The notes: a model not told the origin generated them from the sequence alone. A stretch of DNA of 42,760 nt from DAOOWV01 sp035371485 (GCA_035371485.1 DAOOWV010000007.1:1-42760), one strand, 5' to 3'. Shown: positions 9,661 through 16,520, counted from the first letter of the stretch. A program made the numbers and translations.

Positions 9661-9689
9661 ATTATAATCTACAAAGGAAAGGACCACAA
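9661..9689 (-). promoter_or_regulatory. Putative leuS promoter
   Basis: Minus strand: -35 TTGTGG (9684-9689), 17-base spacer, -10 TATAAT (9661-9666), giving a leader of roughly 35 bases before the leuS ATG. No tRNA-like T-box structure was seen in this short leader. Confidence 0.6.
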
Positions 9690-9834
9690 TAAGCTTTTTT
9701 CATTAGTTGTAAAAAAGTGTTCGACATTGTACTATTTTAAGAAAAGTAAAATCGGCAGTATGATAACATTTAGCTGATATAAATTCAATTATTTAATATT
9801 TTATTATATTCTTTTGTGATACATGTGAAACTCA

Positions 9835-9867
9835 ACCCCACTCTTTTGTCTTCTGACAAACAGGGGT
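9835..9867. other. Nested inverted repeat downstream of the orphan gene
   Basis: TTTGTC (9845-9850) and GACAAA (9855-9860) form a perfect 6-bp stem with loop TTCT. Outside it, ACCCC (9835-9839) pairs with GGGGT (9863-9867). It lies 3' of the minus-strand orphan at 9901 but has no T-run on either side, so it is not a standard terminator. The rest of 9621-9900 holds the leuS promoter and nothing else I recognise. Confidence 0.4.
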
Positions 9868-9900
9868 ACATCTCAGGATGGGGGTGATTGTGAAAAACTA

Positions 9901-11031
9901 TCAATATTCAATTACGATATCTCCTGAATTAAAAACCCCATAATCAGAATACCAGCCATCATTCTTATATACTCTTCCTCCCAAATTCATATTAATTTTA
10001 GCCTCTTCCAAATATTCTGGTAAAACTAATTCAACTTTATACACCGTAAAATCCGGAATATCATTTATTTCAACAAACCCATACTCATTTGGGGTAAAAA
10101 TACCTAACACACTATTATCAAAGTAGTTAACAATTTTGATATCTACGTCTCTTATTGGTATTCTAAATTGATCTGTGACTGCATATACAATCTTATTACT
10201 CCACACAACATTATTCAAAGTATATATATAATCACTATCAATACCATTGTCATTAATTATATGTTGACTAAAATATCCTCCCTCTGTATTTATATTAGTG
10301 TAAACATATTTATTTTGCCCCAGCTTATACACAACCTTATACACTCCACTCTTTATTTCAATGAAAGGATATATGTTTTGTGTATTACTTTTAGTACTTC
10401 TTACCAAATTGTCCTCTTCATCGTAAATTTCAATCTCATAATCCAGAACATTAATAACCTCTCCCAATAAATTCTTTTTATCCAAATAAACGAGATTAGT
10501 AATTATATATGAATCATCTTTTCCGAAATGTGAATACGTTGTCGATACAGCATTATCATAGACAATATCATATTTTTTCGAAATATCCGGTCCAGTTTCA
10601 CTTACGTCATCGTTCTTATTAACTAATGAGAATTCAACAGTAACTTCCTTATCATTATATTGATTTTCATAAACATCGGTTATATTTGAAAACATTGGAT
10701 TCTTAAATCCAGGGACAAGGTAATATACATTATCTCCCCTAAAAGAAAAGAATCCATTACTCCAACAACTAAACCCTAAATCCTGTTCTCTATCATCATA
10801 TTTAGCCACTAATTTCGCACAGACAGGATGATCAGAGTCTTCAACTTCCATACCTCTAGTATCATAAATTTTTGCCTCAGTAAGAAATGAAACGCCAGAA
10901 TCTGGGTAAATAAATGAGAAATCATAACCATAACGAGTCCCTTCTAGAACATAAAAGTCATTACTCAATAACTCAACATTATAATCATGGCTTACATTGC
11001 TTTTTACCACAAAAATATCTCTTGAGTCCAA
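9901..11031 (-). CDS. Orphan beta-rich protein, apparently 5'-truncated
   Basis: 376 residues from a TTG codon at 11029-11031. I recognise no family. The protein is rich in Asp, Asn, Tyr and Val with alternating polar and hydrophobic stretches, as in extracellular beta-sandwich proteins, but has no signal peptide or membrane anchor. The frame stays open upstream to a TGA near 11122, and the extra codons (…FEGDSKINLWLSSGKNELL…) look coding yet contain no ATG or GTG. This suggests that the true N-terminus, perhaps with a signal peptide, has been lost or lies across a frameshift. The start is therefore uncertain. It is flanked by leuS and by the divergent frameshifted gene at 11132. Confidence 0.5.
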   Translation of the reverse strand: MDSRDIFVVKSNVSHDYNVELLSNDFYVLEGTRYGYDFSFIYPDSGVSFLTEAKIYDTRGMEVEDSDHPVCAKLVAKYDDREQDLGFSCWSNGFFSFRGDNVYYLVPGFKNPMFSNITDVYENQYNDKEVTVEFSLVNKNDDVSETGPDISKKYDIVYDNAVSTTYSHFGKDDSYIITNLVYLDKKNLLGEVINVLDYEIEIYDEEDNLVRSTKSNTQNIYPFIEIKSGVYKVVYKLGQNKYVYTNINTEGGYFSQHIINDNGIDSDYIYTLNNVVWSNKIVYAVTDQFRIPIRDVDIKIVNYFDNSVLGIFTPNEYGFVEINDIPDFTVYKVELVLPEYLEEAKINMNLGGRVYKNDGWYSDYGVFNSGDIVIEY

Positions 11032-11131
11032 TAATTCGTTTTTACCGGAAGATAACCATAAATTTATTTTAGAATCACCTTCAAATTTATCAAAAAGGTA
11101 ACAAGAGTATTTTTGAGTTTCAATTCATTTT

Positions 11132-11756
11132 GTGTTAGAATTAAAATATAGTTCTATTTTACCTGAATTACAATTTTTTCTCAAAAAATTGAAAATGGCT
11201 TTATTAAGAATATTACATGAAAAAAGAGCAATAACAGAAAAAGGTGGTTGCTCAACATATGCATTTGCTATGGGAATAGTAACACTATGCCCTGAAATTC
11301 AGAACGAAGAACTTACAACCCTTCTATCCAGTTTATTAAACACACCCATTCAGGACACACCATTTGCATCTGAAAGACCTCTGGATAAGAACGGGATTTG
11401 GAGATCAATTAATGGATTACATTAATGAGCAACTCAAGAACGCGAACATACCCATTGTATGTTCATACAAAACAATGGATCATATTAAACCTAAACAAAT
11501 ATTAAAAGAAAGTAAAAACGGAAAAGTAATTATGCTTCCATGTATAGTAACTCATCACGATGATACTCTAAGTGTAAATCATCATGTATTACTTGCTTTT
11601 CAAAATGGAAAATATGTGATCCATGATATAAATGGAAATCCAGATGGAGAACAAATTCTTGAAGCAATATTACTTCAACTTATGAGCGATCAAAACAATG
11701 CAATAGCTTATTATGGAGAAAATACCTACATTCCATATCAACAGTTGAACCAATAA
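11132..11756 (+). pseudogene. Papain/C39-like cysteine peptidase-like gene split by a frameshift
   Basis: Two overlapping frames join into one protein if one G is removed from the GGG near 11395 (…PLDKNG-FGDQLMDYINEQ…). The first part starts at GTG 11132 or ATG 11195 and contains KGGCSTYAFAM with a possible nucleophilic Cys. The second contains SVNHHVLLAF with a possible catalytic His, then YVIHDINGN with Asp/Asn, spaced as in C39/papain-like peptidase folds. I infer the fold from this Cys-His-Asp order only. The protein is cytosolic by sequence, with no signal. The next gene starts 18 bases after the stop and carries an HExxH motif, so the two may have been an operon. The frameshift may be real decay, phase variation or an assembly error. 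Confidence 0.5.
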
Positions 11757-11774
11757 TCTTACTAGGAAGATTGG

Positions 11775-12764
11775 ATGTTTAAATATCAATTACGTACAAA
11801 CTACAATGTATTGTTACTCTCACTTGTTGATTACTTAAGTAATTGGAGTATCTATATTACCGACAATCAAATAGATATTTTTCAACAACTTTTCGGTGAA
11901 AACAAAAAAGATCAACAAATACTAAATACATATTCCAAAGTAAGACAATCACTCGATTGGGTAAATGAAGTTCCAATGTTAAACTGGGCATACAACGGTT
12001 TTAATAAACATCCAAAATTTTCTGATCTATTGCCATATCTAAAATATTTCGAAGATCGGGTTGATAATCAAAAATATTCTATTAAAGATTATCTACAAAA
12101 ACGCAGTATTGATAATACCAATCTTATTAAAAAACTAGAACCAGATCTCGATTCTTTATTTGATAACAAGTTGACAAAAAAACTTGAGCAATTATTTAAA
12201 ATCAGCACGCCAAATACAACGTTACCCATTTATTTAACAATATCTTTAAGAGAGAATTCTATACAAGGAGGAGCTAATGGAAATGGAGTTTCTGTTCAAG
12301 TTCCACCAAACTATAACACAACAAATACTTTACCAATAATTAAATCTACAATTACACATGAGATATTACACAAGATTATTAACAACAAGAAATACTCAAA
12401 AGTTTTTGAAACAGCTGAGAGTAAAAAAATACTAAACATGACTATGAAAAACATATATCCAGATAAACTAAAATATTTCTACAATGAAATAATCGTGCAC
12501 ACTCTATCGGAACGAATACTAACAAAAGAAAACATAAAACATAAGATTGAATATTATAAAAAACAAAATAATTCTAAACTAGAGTCAATAATTAGAATCT
12601 TAGAATCTATTAAAATACTGGAACCTATTTTATTAGGATACTTAAACAACAATATAAGTATTACTGAAACAAGAGAAAATCTGAATAATGCGTTTCTAGA
12701 TATTTATAAAAAACTGACATTGGTACACGCAGATGGACTCGAACCATCGACCTCCCCGATGTGA
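11775..12764 (+). CDS. HExxH putative zinc metallopeptidase, 3' end running into a tRNA gene
   Basis: 329 residues. STITHEILHKI contains HExxH at 195-199, and FYNEIIVHTLSERI (235-248) offers Glu238 as a possible third zinc ligand in gluzincin style. No signal peptide or membrane segment is visible, and I do not recognise a named family. AGGAAG lies about seven bases before the ATG, one of few plausible Shine-Dalgarno sites here. The C-terminus HADGLEPSTSPM is simply the antisense of tRNA-Val (12721-12797), and the stop TGA lies inside the tRNA, so the last 14 or so residues are probably not native. The natural stop may have been lost. Together with the broken upstream gene this looks like a decaying peptidase pair. 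Confidence 0.55.
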   Translation: MFKYQLRTNYNVLLLSLVDYLSNWSIYITDNQIDIFQQLFGENKKDQQILNTYSKVRQSLDWVNEVPMLNWAYNGFNKHPKFSDLLPYLKYFEDRVDNQKYSIKDYLQKRSIDNTNLIKKLEPDLDSLFDNKLTKKLEQLFKISTPNTTLPIYLTISLRENSIQGGANGNGVSVQVPPNYNTTNTLPIIKSTITHEILHKIINNKKYSKVFETAESKKILNMTMKNIYPDKLKYFYNEIIVHTLSERILTKENIKHKIEYYKKQNNSKLESIIRILESIKILEPILLGYLNNNISITETRENLNNAFLDIYKKLTLVHADGLEPSTSPM

Positions 12765-12797
12765 ACGGGGTGCTCTAACCAACTGAGCTATGCGTGC
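12721..12797 (-). tRNA. tRNA-Val (anticodon CAC)
   Basis: Acceptor GCACGCA/TGCGTGT (G1-U72 wobble), D-arm GCTC/GAGC, anticodon loop TTCACAT (anticodon CAC), T-arm GATGG TTCGAGT CCATC, discriminator A, and an encoded CCA (12721-12723). It is antisense to the 3' end of the HExxH gene. Confidence 0.95.
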
Positions 12798-12885
12798 GTA
12801 CTACATCCAAACAATTTAAGGAATTATAACAGGAAGAAAGAGGAGATACAATAATAAGTGAAAAAGTGAACAAATGAATTATTCA

Positions 12886-12953
12886 CCATACGTAGCTTTA
12901 GCGAAGTATGGTGGGTACAGAGGGATTCCCGCCTGAGGCGGACAAGCGAACCC
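12886..12953 (-). pseudogene. tRNA-Lys(CTT) 3'-end remnant with a hairpin inserted in the T-loop
   Basis: Bases 12909-12928 and 12948-12953 reproduce the acceptor 3' strand, CCA and T-arm of the intact tRNA-Lys at 13002-13077. Between GATTC and GAACCC a 19-base segment is inserted (12929-12947) containing the palindrome CCGCC TGA GGCGG. The flank is duplicated too: CCATAC (12886-12891) and GTATGG (12906-12911) match 12990-12995 and 12999-13004, but with a larger loop (GTAGCTTTAGCGAA against AAA). Similarity stops right after the T-arm. Confidence 0.75.
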
Positions 12954-13001
12954 GTTCGATTATTGAGGGTTTTCATTCTTATTTATTCACCATACAAAAT
13001 A

Positions 13002-13077
13002 TGGTGGGTACAGAGGGATTCGAACCCACGACCTACCGGTTAAGAGCCGGCTGCTCTACCAGCTGAGCTATGTACCC
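13002..13077 (-). tRNA. tRNA-Lys (anticodon CTT)
   Basis: Acceptor GGGTACA/TGTACCC, D-arm GCTC/GAGC, anticodon loop CTCTTAA (anticodon CTT), T-loop TTCGAAT, discriminator A and encoded CCA (13002-13004). The GIY-YIG reading frame on the same strand reads into its 5' half. Confidence 0.95.
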
Positions 13078-13306
13078 ATTTTTTAACTACCTTACTTTTA
13101 GTATATCCTCCTTTTAATTTCTTCTCTAGCCTTCTTCCCTCTCTTCTGTTACTTACTTCCGTCTTATATATCAGTATGTACGGTTTTCGTGCCTTCGTTG
13201 ATTTTACATAACCACGATTATGTTCCTCATGTCTCCTTTCTACATTACTTGACATCCCTACATAATACCAATCACATCTTATACTTTTTATGACGTAAAC
13301 CCACAT
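13040..13306 (-). CDS. GIY-YIG domain protein reading through into tRNA-Lys
   Basis: 88 residues. The GIY-YIG nuclease core is clear: VYVIKS (3-8), WYYVGMSS (13-20), the Arg-rich RRHEEHN (24-30) and a Glu in RRLEKKLKG. This matches the small UvrC/Slx1-like single-domain group (YhbQ-like). Family members cut DNA, but roles of the small forms are poorly known. The last 14 residues (WVHSSAGRAAGS at the end) are a translation of the first 38 bases of tRNA-Lys(CTT), so the native stop is lost or the end is not functional. Upstream (13325-13378) lies a 5' piece of the same tRNA with a palindrome in its D-loop. The gene thus sits between tRNA-Lys pieces, suggesting insertion next to or into a tRNA gene. 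Confidence 0.7.
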   Translation of the reverse strand: MWVYVIKSIRCDWYYVGMSSNVERRHEEHNRGYVKSTKARKPYILIYKTEVSNRREGRRLEKKLKGGYTKSKVVKKWVHSSAGRAAGS

Positions 13307-13324
13307 CCTAACACAATTTTAAAA

Positions 13325-13378
13325 CTGCTCCCTGCCTGCTTGTCGCAGACAGGCAGGTACCAGCTGAGCTATGTACCC
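13325..13378 (-). pseudogene. tRNA-Lys(CTT) 5'-end remnant with a palindrome inserted in the D-loop
   Basis: Minus-strand bases 13378-13358 equal the first 21 nucleotides of tRNA-Lys(CTT) up to GGTA in the D-loop. A 27-base palindrome (13331-13357; CCTGCC…GGCAGG with inner TGTC/GACA) follows, and the tRNA then resumes with GAGCAG (13330-13325) before similarity ends. Confidence 0.8.
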
Positions 13379-13413
13379 GTACTACAATTAATAATTAATA
13401 GTTAACAAAGAAG

Positions 13414-13533
13414 TAGGCACGATGGGATTCCTTCGCCACATGTAAAAGAACAGAAGAAGCGAGACGGTCCCGTTACGAATTTTATTTAGGATACGGGGGA
13501 ACCCATGACCTCTTTTAGGCCCTTGTTAAAAGC
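13414..13533 (-). pseudogene. tRNA-Lys(TTT) remnant with a 68-base T-loop insertion
   Basis: Bases 13414-13430 and 13499-13510 match the 3' part of the intact tRNA-Lys(TTT) at 13553-13625. A 68-base insert (13431-13498) sits between GATTC and GAACCC, the same T-loop point as in the Lys(CTT) remnant. The insert can fold as TTCGC/GCGAG and CCCGT/ACGGG stems. Further on, GTTAAAAGCC (13524-13533) matches the anticodon loop region, preceded by about 14 foreign bases, so the anticodon arm is also disrupted. Confidence 0.7.
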
Positions 13534-13552
13534 CTATATTCAATTTTTAATG

Positions 13553-13625
13553 TAGGCGCGATGGGATTCGAACCCATGACCATTCGGTTAAAAGCCGAGT
13601 GCTCTACCAGCTGAGCTACACGCCC
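13553..13625 (-). tRNA. tRNA-Lys (anticodon TTT)
   Basis: Acceptor GGGCGTG/CGCGCCT with two G-U pairs, anticodon loop CTTTTAA (anticodon TTT), T-arm ATGGG/CCCAT, discriminator A. CCA is not encoded (CAT follows). One mismatch at the outer anticodon-stem pair (C27-A43). Confidence 0.9.
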
Positions 13626-13628
13626 TTA

Positions 13629-13704
13629 TGGCTCCAGCGACAGGACTTGAACCTGTAACCCACCGATTAACAGTCGGTTGCTCTACCGATTGAGCTACGC
13701 TGGA
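13629..13704 (-). tRNA. tRNA-Asn (anticodon GTT)
   Basis: Acceptor TCCAGCG/CGCTGGA, anticodon loop CTGTTAA (anticodon GTT), T-loop TTCAAGT, discriminator G (normal for Asn) and an encoded CCA (13629-13631). Only three bases separate it from tRNA-Lys(TTT), so the pair is probably one transcript. Confidence 0.95.
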
Positions 13705-13763
13705 ATAACAACAGGTGTATTTTACAACCATAAGGAAGAAAATACAAGAACTCGTAAAAAATA

Positions 13764-13792
13764 TTGATATTTGCTATATATATATATATAAT
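13764..13792 (+). promoter_or_regulatory. Putative promoter of the broken orphan gene
   Basis: -35 TTGATA (13764-13769), 17-base spacer, -10 TATAAT (13787-13792). The spacer and -10 lie in a TA dinucleotide run (13774-13790), which could vary in length and so change promoter strength. Confidence 0.55.
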
Positions 13793-13823
13793 TACTACAT
13801 TATAAGATTATTATATACATATT

Positions 13824-14238
13824 ATGGGAGGAACAAAGGTTTTTTACGACATTATGCCGGTACAGATGAGCCAACTTTTGAATCGAGAATTCATCTAAAT
13901 GGTCTATCAGTAGATGAAAAAATATATGCAATATTCGAAGGAAGAATAGAAAACAACAGAATAAATGCTGATGAGGCATTACAAATTCTAAATAAAAGAC
14001 TTACTAGGCTATCCGAACTTCAAAAAACAGATACAGCCCTGTTAATTTACAAATTCTAGAAGAAATTACCAAAATCAGAATTTCAGTTGCAGCCTATAGA
14101 ACAGAACATTTTCTTGATACATTCACGCCATTTTTAATGTGTATACATGATATGCTTCCAGAAGATTCAGAAACAAGAGCGCATTGTTTAGAAGTTCAGA
14201 GGAATATCAATTCCTTATCAATTATTCAAGAAGAATAA
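13824..14238 (+). pseudogene. Orphan helical protein gene with two apparent frameshifts
   Basis: No known family. From ATG 13824, MGGTKVFYDIMP joins GTDEPTFESRIHLNG if one G is added near 13857, and the frame then runs to about 14035. There it must shift again (one C added to CCC) to continue as PVNLQILEEITKIRISVAAY and end at TAA 14236-14238 with SIIQEE. The joined product is about 139 residues, mostly helical and soluble. Both shifts are missing bases in short G/C runs. A stop-free frame upstream of 13824 (from 13715) overlaps the promoter and is probably not translated. It stands alone with its own promoter, like the cassettes at 29012-31033. Confidence 0.5.
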
Positions 14239-14239
14239 G

Positions 14240-14872
14240 CTAATTTTTAAACTTCCTATGCCCTCCTTTCTCTCTCTCTAAATACGTTATACCCACACTT
14301 TCATTCAAAACCAGCTTGTTCCCTTTTATTTCACATACAAAATATGAACCATGACTTAAAGAATCCCTTGTTTTACCAAGAAATTCTTCTAAAATTGTTG
14401 TCATTAGATAACCCTGAGTTACACACACAATGGTACCCTCAAAATTTAAGCCCTTTACCCAATCCATAAGTAGCCCAACCCTGTCTATAAAATCATCGTA
14501 GCGCTCAGAACCTGGAATAAATTCCTGATTATCAAATAACTTAACAAGATCAGGGTATTTTTCCCTAGCATATTCATAATTTAATCCATTCAAAAGTCCA
14601 TAAGTATTTCGCTCTTTTAAAAAAACACTAGTTTCTACCGATAACTTCAACTCTCTCCCTAATTTTTTAGCAAAATATAATGCTCTTTTCAATGGAGAGG
14701 CATAAATACCCACCAAATCTGCATATTTTAGTTTAAATTCATCAGCTATTTTAACAGTCAAATTATAGCCATTTTTTGTTGGTTTCCTATCTGACCATCC
14801 CCCAAATTCCTTATACAAATCATCAAAACTCTCACCATGTCTTAAGAAAATTACTCTTTTATATTTTTTCAT
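14240..14872 (-). CDS. Histidine-phosphatase family protein lacking the second catalytic His
   Basis: 210 residues. The phosphoglycerate-mutase-like fold is shown by FLRHGES (Arg11, His12), the ASPLKRAL segment (58-65) and KERNTYG (86-92) with the acid residue. In active members a second His follows (…VTHG…), but here the segment is CVTQGYLM with Gln153, so phosphatase activity is probably reduced or absent. It shares the unusual RNTYGxLxGxN stretch with the divergent paralog at 15565, so both come from one duplication. Its start overlaps the end of the TrmB-like regulator by 14 bases, making a two-gene operon. A binding or sensing role rather than catalysis is an inference. Confidence 0.8.
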   Translation of the reverse strand: MKKYKRVIFLRHGESFDDLYKEFGGWSDRKPTKNGYNLTVKIADEFKLKYADLVGIYASPLKRALYFAKKLGRELKLSVETSVFLKERNTYGLLNGLNYEYAREKYPDLVKLFDNQEFIPGSERYDDFIDRVGLLMDWVKGLNFEGTIVCVTQGYLMTTILEEFLGKTRDSLSHGSYFVCEIKGNKLVLNESVGITYLEREKGGHRKFKN

Positions 14873-15437
14873 TACCTATTCCTTTAAATAATTCTACTAT
14901 TTTTGAAAAATCTTCTGCAGGTTGAATCTTTATTGCTAAAAGTTTATTCATATTTATAATATAGACAGCAGACTCATTCTTAAAAACCTCCACTCCATTT
15001 TCATTTGGAAGCGTTCTTTTAAAACGCCCAGTTTGCACCCCATCAATAAGACCAGATCTAAGTCTTTTTATTGATCGAGAATCATCATAAAATATAAGCT
15101 TTTTTAAAGAATCATAATTTTGAACATCTTTCAAATTGGCAACCAACTTCTTAAGTTCAGTCCCCTGCTCCTTTAATAAATTAACTCTAGAATTATAACT
15201 TTCAAGTAAAATGTCAGGAGAACAAGCTTGAAATAGAAAAGAATTGTTACGAGTCCTCTTATGAACAAGACGTTTATTCTCAAGATTTTTTAAAATAAAT
15301 AAGACGGTATTTTTACCAAGCTTTGTATACTCAGAAAGTTCAAGTGCCGTTAAAACTCCATAATAATATAGTTTCTCCAATATAATCACTTCATTCTTAG
15401 TTAACCCAATTGCTCTACCCAACAAATCATACATCAT
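14859..15437 (-). CDS. TrmB-like winged-helix transcriptional regulator
   Basis: 192 residues. The N-terminal 70 residues form a winged helix of the TrmB type: GLTKNEVIILEKLYYYG, LTALELSEYTKLGKNTVLFI (recognition helix) and LENKRLVHKR (wing). A coiled-coil linker (about 75-105) follows, then a C-terminal alpha/beta domain with KKLIFYDDSRSIKRL, as in TrmB-like regulators with effector domains. Such proteins usually respond to sugars or phosphorylated metabolites. It overlaps the downstream phosphatase-like gene and is divergent from the second phosphatase (15565), so it probably controls both through the shared 127-base region. Two in-frame ATGs begin the protein (MM). Confidence 0.75.
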   Translation of the reverse strand: MMYDLLGRAIGLTKNEVIILEKLYYYGVLTALELSEYTKLGKNTVLFILKNLENKRLVHKRTRNNSFLFQACSPDILLESYNSRVNLLKEQGTELKKLVANLKDVQNYDSLKKLIFYDDSRSIKRLRSGLIDGVQTGRFKRTLPNENGVEVFKNESAVYIINMNKLLAIKIQPAEDFSKIVELFKGIGNEKI

Positions 15438-15496
15438 AGACTCAGCACAAATTAATACTAAATATTAATACATTTATAAACTTATGTCAAGCATTA

Positions 15497-15537
15497 ACTC
15501 AATGAGTATTTAAAAAATATACTTAATGATTTATAAT
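15497..15537. promoter_or_regulatory. Divergent control region with inverted repeats (candidate TrmB operator)
   Basis: Between the regulator and the paralogous phosphatase. ACTCAATGAGT (15497-15507) is an inverted repeat around one base, and AGTAT (15505-15509) pairs with ATACT (15519-15523). A -10 TATAAT (15532-15537) for the rightward gene follows, so the repeats cover its -35 position. Confidence 0.5.
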
Positions 15538-15564
15538 GAATCAATAACTTATTAATTTATTTTT

Positions 15565-16143
15565 ATGAAAATTATAGTACTACGACACGGTGAATCACTC
15601 GATGACGTTGAAAATCGTTACGGGGGCTTCGCAAATTATTCCCTTTCAGAGAAAGGTAAAAGTCAATCAATAGAAGTTGCAAATGAGCTTTCAAAATACA
15701 CAATTAACGCTATCTACTCAAGCCCATATCTACGTGCATATGAAACTGCAACCAACATTGCCAAAATACTCAATCTAAATGTAAAAATTGACGTAAGAAT
15801 AAGAGAACGAAACACCTATGGATATCTTTCAGGGATGAATAAGGATAAAGCCAAAGAGCTTTTTCCAGAAGATTGTGAAAACGCAAAGGAACAAGCTACT
15901 GCAGATAAAATAGATGGTGCAGAACTAGTAAAAGATGTTGAAAAAAGAGTAAAAGAGTTTATTGAATCACTTGATCACCAAAAAGATGAGACAGTAATTT
16001 TAGTTATGCATGGTAAAGTAACAGAAATACTCTTGAAACATATATTAAAAATTGAAGAGAAAATTAAACCTAAAGATTGTGGATTTGTTGTAATTGACAT
16101 CTCCAACAATACACAAGTAATTAATAAACACAATTGTGAATAA
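15565..16143 (+). CDS. Histidine-phosphatase family enzyme (phosphoglycerate mutase-like)
   Basis: 192 residues with all expected residues: VLRHGES (Arg7, His8), YSSPYLRAYETA with a phosphate-binding Arg (51-62), RERNTYG with Glu81 (80-86) and VMHGKVTEIL with the second catalytic His149. It probably dephosphorylates a small metabolite (alpha-ribazole phosphatase/CobC-like or general sugar-phosphate phosphatases share this size), but the substrate is unknown. Its paralog at 14240 has lost His149's counterpart. The gene is transcribed away from the TrmB-like regulator. A broken HAD gene begins three bases after its stop. Confidence 0.85.
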   Translation: MKIIVLRHGESLDDVENRYGGFANYSLSEKGKSQSIEVANELSKYTINAIYSSPYLRAYETATNIAKILNLNVKIDVRIRERNTYGYLSGMNKDKAKELFPEDCENAKEQATADKIDGAELVKDVEKRVKEFIESLDHQKDETVILVMHGKVTEILLKHILKIEEKIKPKDCGFVVIDISNNTQVINKHNCE

Positions 16144-16145
16144 TA

Positions 16146-16394
16146 ATGATAAAGCTAGTAACTATAGACTTGTAAGGGGTTTTCTTTGACAATCCCAAAG
16201 ACACATACATAAAGGAGCTTGCAAAACTATACGATAAAAGTGAGGAATTTATTGAAAAGCTGCTTTTTGAAGATGTGATAAAATATGGTAAAGAAAATGT
16301 CAAAAAATATTAGAAAGATTAATAATTGCGAAAGATGATGATTTTTACACTAAAATATCCGACAAAGATTATTATTGTGCTCCACTTGAAACAT
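16146..16394 (+). pseudogene. HAD-family hydrolase pseudogene fragment
   Basis: From ATG 16146 the frame reads MIKLVTIDL, then TAA (16173-16175), then GVFFDNPKDTYIKEL. MxKxVxxDLxGVxxD is the HAD motif I region, so the TAA replaces the residue between the aspartates. A second break occurs in an A run near 16305, after which KKILERLIIAKDDDF continues in another frame to a TGA near 16396. Only about 80 residues remain, the core HAD motifs II-IV are gone, and the gene is dead. It may once have formed an operon with the phosphatase before it. Confidence 0.6.
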
Positions 16395-16404
16395 GACACG
16401 AATA

Positions 16405-16433
16405 TTGTCTTAAAGCTAAAACTTTGTTATAAT
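16405..16433 (+). promoter_or_regulatory. Promoter of tRNA-Gly
   Basis: -35 TTGTCT (16405-16410), 17-base spacer, -10 TATAAT (16428-16433), ten bases before the tRNA 5' end. Confidence 0.75.
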
Positions 16434-16442
16434 GCCCACATT

Positions 16443-16520
16443 GCGGGCGTAGTTCAGTTTGGCTAGAATGTTTCTTTGCCAAAGAAAAGGTCGCCGGTTC
16501 AAGTCCGGTCGCCCGCTCCA
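16443..16520 (+). tRNA. tRNA-Gly (anticodon GCC)
   Basis: Acceptor GCGGGCG/CGCCCGC, anticodon stem TTTCT/AGAAA with loop TTGCCAA (anticodon GCC), T-arm GCCGG TTCAAGT CCGGT, discriminator T (normal for Gly), encoded CCA (16518-16520). The D-stem pairs GTTC/GAAT with a wobble. The spacer 16521-16738 after it holds no gene that I can see. Confidence 0.95.

Noticed and set aside
9835..9867. Nested inverted repeat as a rho-independent terminator
   Set aside because: No T-run follows on either strand.
12798..13720. An integrated mobile element with integrase in the tRNA island
   Set aside because: No integrase or recombinase frame exists there; only the GIY-YIG ORF is present, so the pieces are reported as remnants and not as a mobile element.
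13715..13823. Upstream part of the 114-codon frame starting at 13715
   Set aside because: It overlaps the promoter at 13764-13792 and consists of TA repeats; the ATG at 13824 fits better.
14021..14028. A-run CAAAAAAC as a programmed -1 frameshift site in the orphan gene at 13824
   Set aside because: The codon boundaries do not match the X XXY YYZ pattern in the upstream frame, and a second unrelated shift is needed in the same gene.
16173..16175. TAA in the HAD fragment as a recoded sense codon
   Set aside because: All other genes use TAA as a stop, and this fragment also has a second break, so it is a pseudogene.
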